64,000 nucleotides of DNA from Dastarcus helophoroides. Lineage: Eukaryota; Arthropoda; Insecta; Coleoptera; Bothrideridae. The stretch covers positions 30,157,331 through 30,221,330 of the forward strand of contig CM053336.1 of assembly GCA_028583605.1 (NCBI GenBank), written 5' to 3'. Numbering within the stretch: position 1 is the first letter of the stretch; each line of letters begins with the position of its first letter. This document shows positions 1 through 11,269 of this stretch, in pieces. The notes below the pieces were generated by a model. The model saw nothing but the letters and a program-made list of their open reading frames with translations, made no database searches and had not been told where the DNA came from. The position numbers were made by a program, and so were the translations under genes.

Positions 1-42
1 TGGTTTCAATGGAATACCTCGTACATTGTTAAGAAGGACGTA

Positions 43-295
43 AGCTATATGTTTGATATATTTACGGAAATATACAGGCAATCGCAGAAGAGAGTGACAT
101 ATGAAAGATACATTTTTCTAATACAACAACCTGTATAGTGTTACATTTTTAAAATCTTCCTATATCCAAAATTCATCCAAGATTTTAATAATTCAACCAT
201 TTACAGTTTGTTGTATTAAAGAATGTATAGTTTTCATTTGTAACTCTTTTCTGCAATTGCCTGTATATTTGCGTAAATATATTTAACAAATAGCT
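43..295. mobile_element. Fold-back (palindromic) MITE-like element
   Basis: An imperfect inverted repeat has arms of about 87 bp at 43-129 and 208-295 around a spacer of about 78 bp. The arms share a block reading TATACAGGCAAT(C/T)GCAGAA in opposite orientation and end in AGCTAT at the outer edges. No open frame of note lies inside. The structure fits a non-autonomous fold-back transposon. No target-site duplication is clear, so the superfamily is not assigned. Confidence 0.6.
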
Positions 296-560
296 TGTTT
301 TTGCGTCGACCAAAACAAATTTAAAAATTTCATGCCGGATATTATTTAGGTCGATAAAAACTTCAGTGAGGTGTCATTGATAGTTGATCATTCTTGCCCC
401 ATCGAAAACGAGGACTATTATAAAATAAGTTTTTAGTTTAATATTAAATAATAAATCGTAACGGTGTAGCATAGGGGTCGGCAAACTTTTAAACCGAAAA
501 GGACGGCCGCAATGTAAATATCGTTTTCCTACATTTCGAAAGGCCATAAAATTTTATCTC
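296..560. other. AT-rich noncoding stretch with a solo hAT-like end
   Basis: No gene is seen. From about 472 the sequence TAGGGGTCGGCAAACTTTT followed by a GGCCGC block resembles the terminal part of hAT elements that begin CAGGGGTCNGCAAAC. A related end is found on a hAT transposase fragment at 56573. Only one end is present here, so it is a remnant. The short open frames at 561-811 overlap one another in AT-rich DNA and show no domain. Confidence 0.4.
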
Positions 561-807
561 TTGATATTTTATTTTAGATCAAGATTATATCAGTCAAAAT
601 ATGAAACATGTGGTCAAACGAAAATATATTCATCACAAAAGACCATTTATTTCTCAAGATTTGGACCTTTACTCCCAAATTTGCCCATTTTTATCCCAAA
701 TTCAACTTTTCTATTTCTCCTCTATTTTACTATTCTTTTTTAATATATATTTTGGTCCTAAAATTAGGCTTTACCTCGAATCTTCCTTTATTCTCTAACC
801 TCGAAAT

Positions 808-3286
808 TTAGGTTTGATTGGGTTTCCTTAGGTTGGGTTAGGTTAGGTTAGATTAGGTTAGGTTAGATTGATTTGGGTTAGTTTAAGTTGAATTGGGTTG
901 GTATGGGTTAGGTTGAATTAGGTTAGATTAGGTTAGGTTAGATTAGGTTAGGTTGATTTGGGTTAGTTTAGGTTGAATTGGGTTGGTATGGGTTAGGTTG
1001 AATTAGGTTAAGTCGGGTTGGGTTAGGTTGAATTACGTTGGTTTGGGTTAGGGTAGGTTCTATTAGGTTGGTTTGGGTTAACTTAGGTTACATTAGGTTG
1101 GGTTAGGTTGACTTGAGTTAAGTTAGAGTTGGGTTAGGTTGAATTAGGTCGATTAGGATTAGGTTAGGTAGATTTAGATCGGTTAGAGATAGGTGAGGTT
1201 GAATTAGGTTGGTTTGGGTTAGGTTAGGTTGTATTAGTATTAAGTTAGGTTGATATAGGTTGGTTAGAGTTAGGTTAGGTGGAATTAGGTTGATTTGGGT
1301 TAGGTTAAGTTGGTTTGAGTTAGGTTAGATTGTATTAGGTTGGGTTGGGTTAAGTTAGATTGGGTTAGGTTAAGTTGGTTTGAGTTAGGTTGATTTAAGT
1401 TAGGTTAGATTGAATTATAATGGTTTGGGTTAAGTTAGATTGTATTAGGTTAGTTTGGGTTAGGTTAGGTTGATTTGGGTCAGGTCAGGTTGATTTGAGT
1501 TAAGTTAGATTAGGTTAGATTAAATTTGGTTGGTTTGGGGTAGGTTACATTGAATTAGGGAGGTTTGGGTTAGGTTAGGTTGGTTTAGCTTAGGTCAGGA
1601 TGGTTTGGGTTAGGTTAGATTATATTAGGTTGGATTGGGTTAGGTTAGGTTAATTTGGGTTAGGTTAGGTTGGTTTGAGTTAGGTTAGATTGAATTAAGT
1701 TGATTTGGGTTAGGTTAGGTTGAGTTAGGAAGGTTAGGGTTAGGTTAGATTGAATTAGGTTGGTTTGAGATAAGTTGGATTAAATTAGTTTGGTTTGGGT
1801 TGGGTTAGATTGAATTAGGTTACTTTGGGTTACGTTAGATTAGATTAGTTTGGATTGGGTTAGGTTAGGTTAGGTTAGATTGGATTAGGTTAGTTTGGGT
1901 TAGGTTAGGTTGCTTTGGGTTAGGTTAGGTTGGTTTGGGTTAGGTTAGGTTAGATTGGATTAGGTTAGGTTGCTTTGGGTTAGGTTAGGTTGTATTAGGT
2001 TAGGTTAGGTTAGATTGGATTAGGTTAGTTTGGGTTAGGTTGCTTTGGGTTAGGTTAGGTTGGTTTGGGTTGGGTTAGGTTGGTTAAGGTTAGGTTAGGT
2101 TAGATTGGATTAGGTTAGTTTGGGTTAGGTTAGGTTAGGTTGCTTTGGGTTAGGTAAGATTAGTTTGGGTTAGGTTAGGTTGCTTTGGGTTAGGTTAGGT
2201 TGGTTTGGGTTAGGTTGGTTTGGGTTAGGTCAGGTTAGATTGGATTAGGTTAGTTTGGGTTAGGTTAGGTTGCTTTGGGTTAGGTTAGGTTGGATTAGGT
2301 TAGGTTAGTTTGGGTTAGGTTGCTTTGGGTTAGGTTAGTTTGGGTTAGGTTAGGTTGCTCTGGGTTAGGTTAGGTTGGATTAGGTTAGGTTGGTTTGAGT
2401 TAGGTTAGGTTGGTTTGGGTTAGGTTAGGTTGGTTACGGTTAGGTTAGGTTAGATTGGATTAGGTAAATTTGGGTTAGGTTAGGTTGCTTTGGATTAGGT
2501 TAGGTTGGATTAGGTTAGGTTAGTTTGGGTTAGGTTAGTTTGGGTTAGGTTAGGTTGGTTTAGGTTAGGTTAGGTTGGTTTGGGTTAGGTTAGGTTAGAT
2601 TGGATTAGGTTAGTTTGGGTTAGGTTAGGTTGCTTTGGGTTAGGTTAGGTTAGGTTAGTTTGGGTTAGGTTAGGTTGCTTTGGGTTAGGTTAGGTTGGGT
2701 TGCTTTGGGTTAGGTTAGGTTGGTTTGGGTTAGGTTAGGTTAGATTGGATTAGGTTAGTTTGGGTTAGGTTAGGTTGCTTTGGGTTAGGTTAGGTTGGAT
2801 TAGGTTAGGTTAGTTTGGGTTAGGTTGCTTTGGGTTAGGTTAGGTTGGATTAGGTTAGGTTAGTTTGGGTTAGGTTAGGTTGGATTAGGTTAGGTTGGTT
2901 TGAGTTAGGTTGGTTTGGGTTAGGTTAGGTTGGTTAAGGTTAGGTTAGGTTAGATTGGATTAGGTTAGTATGGGTTAGGTTAGGTTGCTTTGGGTTAGGT
3001 TAGGTTAGTTTGGGTTAGGTTAGGTTGCTTTGGGTTAGGTTAGGTTGGTTTGGGTTAGGTTAGGTTAGGTTGGTTTAGGTTAGGTTAAGATGTTTTGGGT
3101 TGGGTTAGGTTAGGTTTGGTTGGTTTAGGTTAGATTAGGTGGGTTTGGGTTAGGTTAAATTGAATTAGGTTGGTCCGAGTTAGGTTAGGTCGAATTAGGG
3201 TGCTTAGAATCGGACTAGGTTGAACGAGATTGGTTTGGGTTAGGTTAAGTTTGTTTGGGTGACTTTGAGTTAGGTTAGGTTGAATA
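808..3286 (+). repeat. Degenerate TTAGG (insect telomere-type) array
   Basis: About 2.5 kb is built almost wholly from TTAGG units with the G-rich strand on plus, diverged into variants such as TTAGGTTGGTTTGGG, TTAGGTTGCTTTGGG and TTAGATTGGATTAGG. These variants recur together as a loose higher-order repeat of roughly 45-60 bp between 1860 and 3110. Pure runs are never longer than about four units. TTAGG is the ancestral telomere repeat of arthropods. The heavy divergence and unique DNA on both sides point to an interstitial telomere-like satellite rather than a live chromosome end. Confidence 0.9.
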
Positions 3287-3324
3287 ACACTAAATTTATA
3301 AAAATAGCACAATTTGACATTTGG

Positions 3325-3920
3325 TGAAAGGGCGACGTCAAAATCATTTTTCTACATCGTAAAAGCTTCGACTACCGAAATTGATCAAAATACACCAAGC
3401 CGATTGGGAGCTATCAAATTCGTCCTGAAGATAGGCCATGAAATATGGCGAGTGTCGAAACTTTGAGATCAATGTAAATAAATGTATATACAAATAACAA
3501 TATGGCGCCCTAACGACGTTAAAGCTAATATGAAGAAAAACATCCTGATGGTGGAAATTTAACAAAAGGGCGACCATCCAGATAGTTATTCGAGGTCAAG
3601 AGAGCCATGGTTAACGAAATTGGGCAAATTCCAGAGAGCTGTGTGGGAGTTAACAAAATTGACTCAAAGATGGCTTTTAGGAAATAGGTCGAAACTTCGA
3701 ATGTGGAAAATTTCTGCTTAGCGATAAAGGATGCATCAAAAAGTAATAATTTGGAGCTCTATTTACGTCCAAGCGTAAGATGTCCAAAAAAAACGTGATT
3801 TCGCAAATGTAGCAAAAAGAGTTCCATCTATATCGATATTTCAGGTCGAGTAAGCACTAGGTTTCGAATTTCGTCAAACTCCGTCGAACAGTTACGGAGT
3901 TATAAATTTAATAGAGAAAG
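3325..3920. repeat. Three diverged tandem copies of a ~240 bp repeat
   Basis: The motif AACAAAAGGGCGACCATC with the downstream blocks CGAGGTCAAG and GAAATTG recurs near 3323, 3561 and 3811, giving a period of 238-250 bp. Each unit also carries a TCGAAACTT(T/C)GA or TTTCGAATTTCG block. Copies are only moderately alike, so this is an old satellite or tandem transposon debris directly beside the TTAGG array. Confidence 0.5.
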
Positions 3921-5846
3921 GAAATTCAGTTATCCATAAATAATTATATTGAACCCCGAACAGCGTTTCAAACATCTAAATATTAACCGAAATGTTTACA
4001 TTATAACAAAGTGGTTAAATAAAATAAGGCAAACATCCGATAAAATATATAATAGAAAAGATATGGGCCACAATGTAGCAAATTGCGCCTTAATCTCAAT
4101 GGGTGTGAACACACTGACTATAAAATCGTTAGTATAAACGACACCACATTAAGATCGGCTTTCGCCTAGGGTTTAAAATTGACTGACTCGTGTGCCCACG
4201 TTAGTCCTCTACGTCAGTCCTTCACATCAGTCCCCCAGGGCCTCGCTAGAGTATTTGCTACTACCACCAAGATCTGCACCGACGGCAGTAGAGGGGTAAT
4301 AGGCATCATGAAATAGGTTTTCGCGCCACAATTTAATTTGCGGCCCATGCGCGAGTTTTGACCAATGACGAGCGACTTTGAAGTCGGTTAATGACCTTTA
4401 GGAGAGAGGACTTATGAACTTTTAGTTAACGTGACACTTTAAAGGTTAATACCACTGAAGGTAACATGATATTTTTAAGGTCAACACCAAGATTCCTAGA
4501 ATATGAAATCACAGAACTTTAAGGTAATAGTAGTAAGATACTTTCAAGGTTATCTCGCATCAATATAACATGACAGGACGAGTCAGAGAACTTTAACATT
4601 TCTAGAATATGGAGTGACAGAACTTTAACTCAACATGAAACGTTCGAGGTTAACTCTTACGTAGGTCATGAACTCAAATAGTTATTTATAGCCACATTAA
4701 GTTGAGGCTAATAAACTTAAATAATTATTTTTAATATGAGAGGATTAATGAACTTTAGGTAACGTGACACTTTAAATGTTAATACCAGCGAAGGTTCCTG
4801 CATATGAGCGGTTACATATTGCGATAAAATTAGTATTTTTTAATTTACATACCTCTGTACAATGTGAATATTTTTTGATGTTTTTTGGGATTTGAAACAT
4901 CCTGAAAAAGGTCCCTGGCAACGGCCCCTGCTAAAACGGCAGCTTTTAAGAAATAGGAGGTCTAAAAGGTTTTTGTACGCAAGGGTGCGTTGGTTCCTAG
5001 CTACACCACTGTTAGAGAGTTAACGTTAAAAAATTTAGTTCTTTGGATTTATACATGTGAACGTCACGAAACTTAAGACACGTCTCCTATACTTGTCACA
5101 CTTTGTTGACCCTCTTTCTTCCCCTTAATGCGTGACCTAATTTGTAGATGGCTCCCAAATAGCATGGAGTTTAGTAATTCATTAACCAGGACCTTAATTT
5201 AATTTCTTGGAGCTTTTTTCATGGTTACTAATTACAATCTTTATTCAACTTTTTCTCAGTAAAGTGGCTGAATGATAAAATTTATTATTTAGTAACTGAT
5301 TAGGGTCATTTACTGAAAGACAAAAATTGATATTAAATTAACAACATTCACTTTATTCAAATAGGAATACATATAAGAACACATATTATAGTCAAATAAA
5401 ATTTAAGAACGTATAATAAATACATAATACAAGTCACAAAAACAATTAGAAATGAGTACCCATATATTTAAATTTAGATTAACAACTAATTAGTTTCTGA
5501 AGGGTAAATCTTAGTCTCCCTAATTCGTCACAGTACACACTGATCTTATTATAGCCGGTGACACAGCTACTCTCGCAATAGGGTTTGCATTGGCGGCTAA
5601 GGTTTGCTTCAAATTTGATTTCATAGGCGAACCGTTGCGAGTCCTCCATTTTTTTTCAAATGATTGAAAGCAAACCTTAGCATTGTTCTACCACTAATAG
5701 TTTCTATATCCCATATGAATCAAAACAAGCTTTCATACGCTTGAAACACCATACAAGATAACTCATTATTAATCTGTAGGAAATCATGCAAAGTAAAGTT
5801 TTGATAATTCGTTAAGAATATCTCATATGCATATTTTTTTTTGCAG
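3921..5846. other. Noncoding stretch with a 334 bp direct repeat
   Basis: No supported gene is seen. The block GAGAGGA..ATGAACTTT, then AACGTGACACTTTAAA and GTTAATACCA, occurs at 4404 and again at 4738. Inside, CTAGAATATG(A/G)A.. followed by ACAGAACTTTAA occurs twice (about 4497 and 4602), so the stretch is a decayed nested tandem repeat. A small nested hairpin lies at about 5569-5690 (GCTAAGGTTTGCTT against its complement). The rest is AT-rich. If the terminal exon at 5847 is real, part of this is its upstream intron. Confidence 0.45.
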
Positions 5847-6112
5847 TGGGCAAGAAACTGCATAACAGGGCCTTGCCACTTACAATAGTCGTCGTGTATG
5901 TTGAAAGAACATTTCTTCGTGGCATAATGGCAATCTTCTTTAGGCTCATTGACCTTGTGCTCTTTATTGCTATAACAGCATCCATTTCACTGGTTCTTAC
6001 AAGGGAAGGTGATTGTGGAATGGCTCTTTTCCGACAAGAAATTCCTCAAGGAGCTTTTTGGTGCACGACACGTAGGACAGATCGTGCACCTATCAAAGCA
6101 ACTGAAGCATAG
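5847..6112 (+). CDS. Unidentified terminal coding exon with one membrane segment
   Basis: A candidate 3' splice site (pyrimidine run, then TTGCAG at 5841-5846) opens directly into an 87-codon frame ending in TAG at 6110-6112. The peptide begins GKKLHNRALP and carries a hydrophobic stretch centred on IDLVLFIAITASISLVL (about residues 33-49), followed by a polar tail with two cysteines (DCGMALF and FWCTTRR) and the end APIKATEA. The first codon is split, so the upstream exon must supply one base; A would make it ATG. An AATAAA at 6378-6383 followed by a GT-rich tract is a normal poly(A) arrangement. I do not recognise the family. No upstream exon was found, and it could still be a chance open frame. 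Confidence 0.45.
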
Positions 6113-6377
6113 TGTATATAATTACATCCCGACATTACTAGAAAACAATAGATGATAAATTGCCTCTTTACTTAAACTTATGACCATGTTTTTTCTGTGT
6201 TTATTTTGGATTCTTCTAGAAATTCTACAATTGATTTGGTATGTAAATTATCAGACTGTTAAATGTTATTTAAGCGCTAAAGGGCCGTTTTTTAATCAGT
6301 TCTTATTAGTTTTTTTTTTCCAATTAACTAGAGTTAACTTAGTTGTAAACAAGGCAATTGAAATTGCCTTATTTGTA

Positions 6378-6405
6378 AATAAAAATTTTTAAAAAGTGTT
6401 TTGTG
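6378..6405 (+). terminator. Candidate poly(A) signal of the 5847 exon
   Basis: AATAAA at 6378-6383 is followed about 12 bp later by GTGTTTTGTGTC, a GT-rich downstream element. The position, about 265 bp past the stop codon, suits a short 3' UTR. Confidence 0.4.
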
Positions 6406-6747
6406 TCTTCATAAAACATAATTGGCGTTGCAAGAACAGAATATTCAAACGGGAATCCGTGCAAATCTCTGCAAATCGTCTCGGACTCTATAAAGAGTTT
6501 ATTGAATAACCAACCAAAAACCACTTGAGGGTATCTCTACTGGGAAACGAAGATCGTCTTTAAATCCGTTGGAACACCTTTAAGCTGCAGGACCTAACAG
6601 CAGGCGGACATGAATCCCGCCTTCCTGTAAGTCCGCACTTTCCTTTTAGTGCGCATGTTATTAATTGATTTATAATTAAAAATTTTAAGAAGTAATGCAT
6701 GTAAGAGAAAGATCTCCTATTAGAAGTGATGAAAATTTAATTAGCTA
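6406..6747 (+). other. Mixed sequence, possibly leader and gag start of a gypsy remnant
   Basis: No supported gene is seen. An ATG at about 6693 starts a short frame reading MHVRERSPIRSDENLI that runs into the inserted palindrome at 6748. The Gag homology resumes on the far side of that element at 8589, so this may be the Gag amino terminus of the same gypsy remnant. The frame does not rejoin cleanly, so the link is an inference. Confidence 0.3.
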
Positions 6748-8588
6748 TACCGGGTGTTTTTTTTAGTTGGGAGGTTACCTTTATCTGGAGTACTACTTAT
6801 TATAAAGGCAAACTGATTTTGTCGATGGGGCTAATTGGAGCTAAACTATCTTCTAAAAATATTTTCAACTTCCCCCCACTACCGGTTATACCGGAAGTAG
6901 ACATCAACTTTCTTATTTTAAATAGCAACCCCCAAATGTTATATTTTATTTAGATTTTACGTAAAAAAATAAGGTGAGTTTATGTATAGATGTTTATTGC
7001 TACCTCTGATAGTTTTAAAGATATTTCAATTTTTCGAAAAAAAAATGACAGAAAAGAGGGTTATTTTGACTCTTTGTATCTTTTTTATTATTTGCAGTAA
7101 AAACATGAAATTTTGGTTTAAAATTACGAAATATTATAAAGACTATAAAAACGTAATCAGATTTTACATTTATTATACAGGGTGATGGAAATTTTATAGT
7201 CTTTGCTGTTTTTGTTTTATTTAAAAATACTCTGTTTTTTTAAATGGGAACTATATGTTTTTTAATCATTTTTGGATTCTTCACATAAAAAGAAGAAAAA
7301 AGATATATGACTAATTTTAAAAAAATCTGCATCGTTACAGAGATATAATTTAAAATAAAAAAGAAAAATATATCTTTTTTTTTCTCTAGTAGCAACTTGG
7401 TAGAAAATAAAATTTTCAAAAATAAAACATAACCACAAGGCCTAAAAATTTTGGGCTAAATAACATTTGAAAGATAACCGTACAAGACGAATAAGTTTTT
7501 TACTAATTGTTAGAATACTTATTGAAAAATGTTTAGGGAGCCACGAATGTAAGTTTCGTAAAAATGGTTTTGTTAAACAGACTTCTCATTTTTGGAGTAA
7601 TGAAAATCAACAACAAATGTTCTAGAAAATTCGTCCTTTTAACTGTTATGCTGTTAGATTAGAACTCAGGAATTGTAAGCGTTAAATTTTATAATGAAAA
7701 TCGAAATGGAAATTTTTTAGTGATTTTTTTTACGACTACTGCATGACGAGCATATTGCTAGGAACAATCGGATGTGCTTAAAAACGTTACTCAATTCAAA
7801 ATCTTAAAACATGACTTTAAATGTATTAAAACAGAACATCGTCCTTGTTGTTCTTAATGTAAATTTTTTGTGAATTATTTTTTTTTCTATTACTTATTAT
7901 GATTAATTCTTTAAGCTTTTATTATCTACAGTTAATTTCCTAGTTGAACAAAAAAGACATGTTTGATTTTTTTTATTTTGAGATTTATGTAAAATACTCC
8001 TGTAACGGCACAACATTTAAAAAAAAAGTATATAAATTTTTTCTTCTTTTTATGTGAAGAATCCAAAAATGATTAAAAAACATATAGTTCCCATTTAAAA
8101 AAACAGAGTATTTTTGAATAAAACAAAAACAGCAAAGATTATAAAATTTCCATCACCCTGTATAATAAATGTGAAATCTGATTACGTTATTATAGTCTTT
8201 ATAATATTTCGTGTCTTCAACTCAAATTTCATGTTTTTACTGCAAATAATAAACAAGATACAAAGAGTCAAAATAACCCTCTTTTCTGTCATTTTTTTTC
8301 GAAAAATTGAAATATCTTTAAAACTATCCAAGGTAGCAATAAACATGTATACATAAACTCACCTTATTTTTTTACGTAAAATCTAAATAATATATAAAAT
8401 TTGGGGGTTGCCATTTAAAATAAGAAAGTTGATGTCTACTTCCGGTATAACCAGTTGCGGGGGGAAGTTGAAAATATTTTTAGAAAATAGTTTAGCTCCG
8501 ATTAGCCCCATCGACAAAATCAGTTTGCCTTTATAATAAGTGATACTCCATATAAAGGTAACCTCCCAACTAAAAAAAACACCCGGTA
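6748..8588. mobile_element. Palindromic Tc1/mariner derivative with ~620 bp inverted repeats (copy 1)
   Basis: The element is 1,841 bp long. It starts TACCGGGTG and ends CACCCGGTA with TA on both sides (6746-6747, 8589-8590), as expected for the Tc1/mariner superfamily. The arms 6748 to about 7372 and about 7965-8588 are near-perfect reverse complements. The central ~590 bp still holds a transposase scrap at about 7539-7625, read as HECKFRKNGFVK then SHFWSNEN, which corresponds to the region just after the first catalytic aspartate of this family. No intact transposase remains, so mobility would depend on another copy. A second copy with the core flipped begins at 62467. The 80-residue open frame in the right arm is repeat sequence, not a gene. 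Confidence 0.85.
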
Positions 8589-9056
8589 TATCTGTCCCAC
8601 AATTAGATAGTAGTATCGTGAAAAATATGGTCTTAGAATACTCTGGAGGCTCAATTAATTTAGCGTATTTTATTTCTCAAGCGGATACCTATATTGAATA
8701 TTTTAGGAGTAGAGACGAAAATTCTTTTTAAAATAAGTTAATCTTTGAGTATATTAAATCCAAATTATGCGGAGAGGCAAAAGACGTGCTAATTCGATCA
8801 AATTGTAAAAAATGGACAGAATTAAAAAATGTTTTACTTGATAAATTCGGCGACCCACAGAAGAAATTTTACAACACGATTTAATAACATGTTTTTAAAC
8901 TTATAATGAATCGTATGAGTCAGATTATGAACGAATTAAACAAAAACTTCAAGTTCTTTTGGAACACATAAATATTAGGACCCCTAACCAAGACATTAGA
9001 ATCAACAAATAAAACATGTACACTATTTTAGCTCTTGTCACCTGTAAGGCAAATCT
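8589..9056 (+). pseudogene. gag: Ty3/gypsy Gag capsid fragment, 5' piece
   Basis: The frame reads LEYSGGSINLAYFISQADTY and, after a stop and a frameshift, IFEYIKSKLCGEAKDVL then KWTELKNVLLDKFGDP, and further on YERIKQKLQVLLEHIN. This is the layout of the capsid part of insect gypsy-like Gag. Several stops break it. It is cut at its left by the palindrome ending at 8588 and at its right by a hAT MITE starting at 9065, and it resumes at 9672. Confidence 0.7.
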
Positions 9057-9064
9057 AATAGAAC

Positions 9065-9663
9065 CAGAGACTAAATAGACTGAACGTTTCAATGTTGTCT
9101 CATGCGTACAGCTGAAGCTAAAATGCGGGGAAGTGGGAAGGTGCATTCCACTACTCTTTGATATGGTCGGATTAAGTAAAATTTATAAACAAGAAACTTG
9201 CCGCGTAACGGTTTGGACCAATAGAATAATTTAAGTAAGTGCTTTTTGGTAAAAGTTCAGGAGAACTATTTTCAAAGACATCTTGGTTTAATAGTAAAAT
9301 AATTTTCTTTCAATACGCGACGCCTGTGTACAATATTGTTAAGCCGGTGCTGTAAACACGTCATGATTGCAGTGAAATGGCGACGCGCGCACGCCGATAA
9401 TATTTATATATTTTATTTTTACCTACCCAAAGAATGAAACTCTTGATTTTCCTTCACTAATGTGTTCACTGAGGTTTCAACAATGATCCACAATACACTT
9501 TCCCATATTTACAGCCCATTTTCTTAAAAAAAAACCGATGTTATCTTCGCAAAGGTCTGTCAAATAATAAGAGGGCATTGCGAGCTAGATGGAGCTAGGC
9601 TTCCGCCAGGCTTTCAACTGGCTTCACTGCTTACCGTGTTAGATTCAGTCTATTTAGTCTCTG
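9065..9663. mobile_element. hAT-type MITE with perfect 19 bp ends and 8 bp target duplication
   Basis: A 599 bp element begins CAGAGACTAAATAGACTGA (9065-9083) and ends with the exact reverse complement (9645-9663). The 8 bp duplication AATAGAAC flanks it at 9057-9064 and 9664-9671. Both the TIR start CAG and the 8 bp duplication are hallmarks of the hAT superfamily. There is no transposase frame. The insertion splits a Gag remnant, so it is younger than that element. Identical ends suggest a fairly recent event. Confidence 0.9.
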
Positions 9664-9671
9664 AATAGAAC

Positions 9672-9975
9672 CATATTGTACCCACTTGATGAACTTACCA
9701 ATCATGACCCTAGAACAAGCTCTATATCGATCCTATGATAATTTAAAATCTCAAGTAAACTTTATGAATTTCATGAGGAATAAAATAAAAAAAGAATGGT
9801 AACGCGCAACATAAACAAAACAACTGTAATTTTCCTAATAATATTTAACGCCGTCAGAATTATTTACCGATACCTTATTTTTATCATAATACTCATTACA
9901 ATAATAGCGATCAGAATTATTACCCACAACAACAATCACCTCGTCAGCAATTCCCTTCTAAACCAATCAATATAG
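9672..9975 (+). pseudogene. gag: Ty3/gypsy Gag fragment, 3' piece
   Basis: This continues the Gag frame beyond the hAT MITE: PIMTLEQALYRSYDNLKSQV then NFMNFMRNKIKK, and in another frame a Q/N-rich tail QNYYPQQQSPRQQFPSKPIN like the end of insect gypsy Gag. At least one frameshift and a stop occur. The sequence ends at about 9975, where the pogo-like element begins; protease, reverse transcriptase and RNase H are absent. Confidence 0.6.
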
Positions 9976-10197
9976 GGGAGATGTAGGTAATGGGGATCAC
10001 TTAAGCAAAAACAGAAATAAAAACATGTTTATCAATTAACCATTTATTGTTCTATTCTAATCATAAACTTCACTTTCTTAACTATCAACTGAAATCAACT
10101 TTTATCACATAAGTTAACTAATTTTGGTACAATCAACAAATAAAAAAAAACTTTTAACATCGGTTAGCAATGGTGATCAGTATGTGGGCAATGGTGA

Positions 10198-11197
10198 TCA
10201 ACACATATCGCATACATAATTGTGCGCGGAATCCCATCCAGTACAGTTGGCATGAGCCCAGAGCCCACAAGAAGTGCACCGGTATCAATCATATCTCGTT
10301 GTCTCGCCCGAATTCACCACATACAAGACACAAGTTACCTGTATCATCATTTTCATCATCCTAACATAACTCGTCTTAACCTTCTCACGACTGATCTTTT
10401 GTGGATTGGTCTTCTTTCCTACTCCTTTTCCTTTATTTTTCACAGCTTTCTCCTTCCTTTTATTTTCTTCATCCACTAGGGCGTCCTGGAGCGGTGTAGA
10501 TGTCAAAATAGTTGCGTGCTGTTTTTTTCTACCTCGGTTTGTCTTGACAACAGTTATTTTTTTAGGCATCTGAATGAAATTTTGAATAGTAGGATTAGGT
10601 GTCATGTCAGTAGTTGGTTCAGAAGTTGTTAGACAAAATGTGGATGTGCTCGGAATAGGACTATTTTGATCTAGCTCAATAGTAGCTGGTAGCGGTGGTA
10701 CGGAGTCAACAGCAACAGCAAAAGTCGATTCTAAAATAAAGTTGGTTCTAACTGAACGACTTCAGCTTGCAAAAAATCTTTATCTGAAAAAACATTGGGA
10801 TTTATAGGAAATATGCCCGTTGCTCTGAATCCAGCTTCGCCCTTGCTCATGGAGGCAACATTAGAAAATGCTTTTTTGACCAATGAAGCAACATCATATG
10901 GTGTTATTCTTTGTAAAAGTTGGCTCTTCATAAATAAATCGCATTCTCTTCTATATGCAGCTTTGAATGGACCAAAAAAGGATACATCCAATGGCTGCAT
11001 GCGATGAGAGGTGTGAGGTGGTAAAGATAGCATATGGACATAGTTTTCCTTGCAATACTTATATATCGCCAGGGAAATGTGGCTCGCATGATTATCTAAC
11101 ACTAATAGTACTGGTTCTTCTGCAGAAGGTTTTGCATATTGAGTGAAGTGCTTGAGCCATTGAAGGAAAAGTTCCTCATTTATCCATCCGTTGTCAG

Positions 11198-11269
<72 letters not shown>

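Noticed and set aside
808..3286. CRISPR-like array
   Set aside because: Units are 5-15 bp telomere-type repeats without unique spacers, in an insect genome.
8114..8356. 80-codon frame MNKTKTAKIIKFPSPCIIN, repeated at 62699-62941 on minus
   Set aside because: It lies in the inverted arm of a palindromic transposon; its recurrence reflects the repeat, not a conserved gene.
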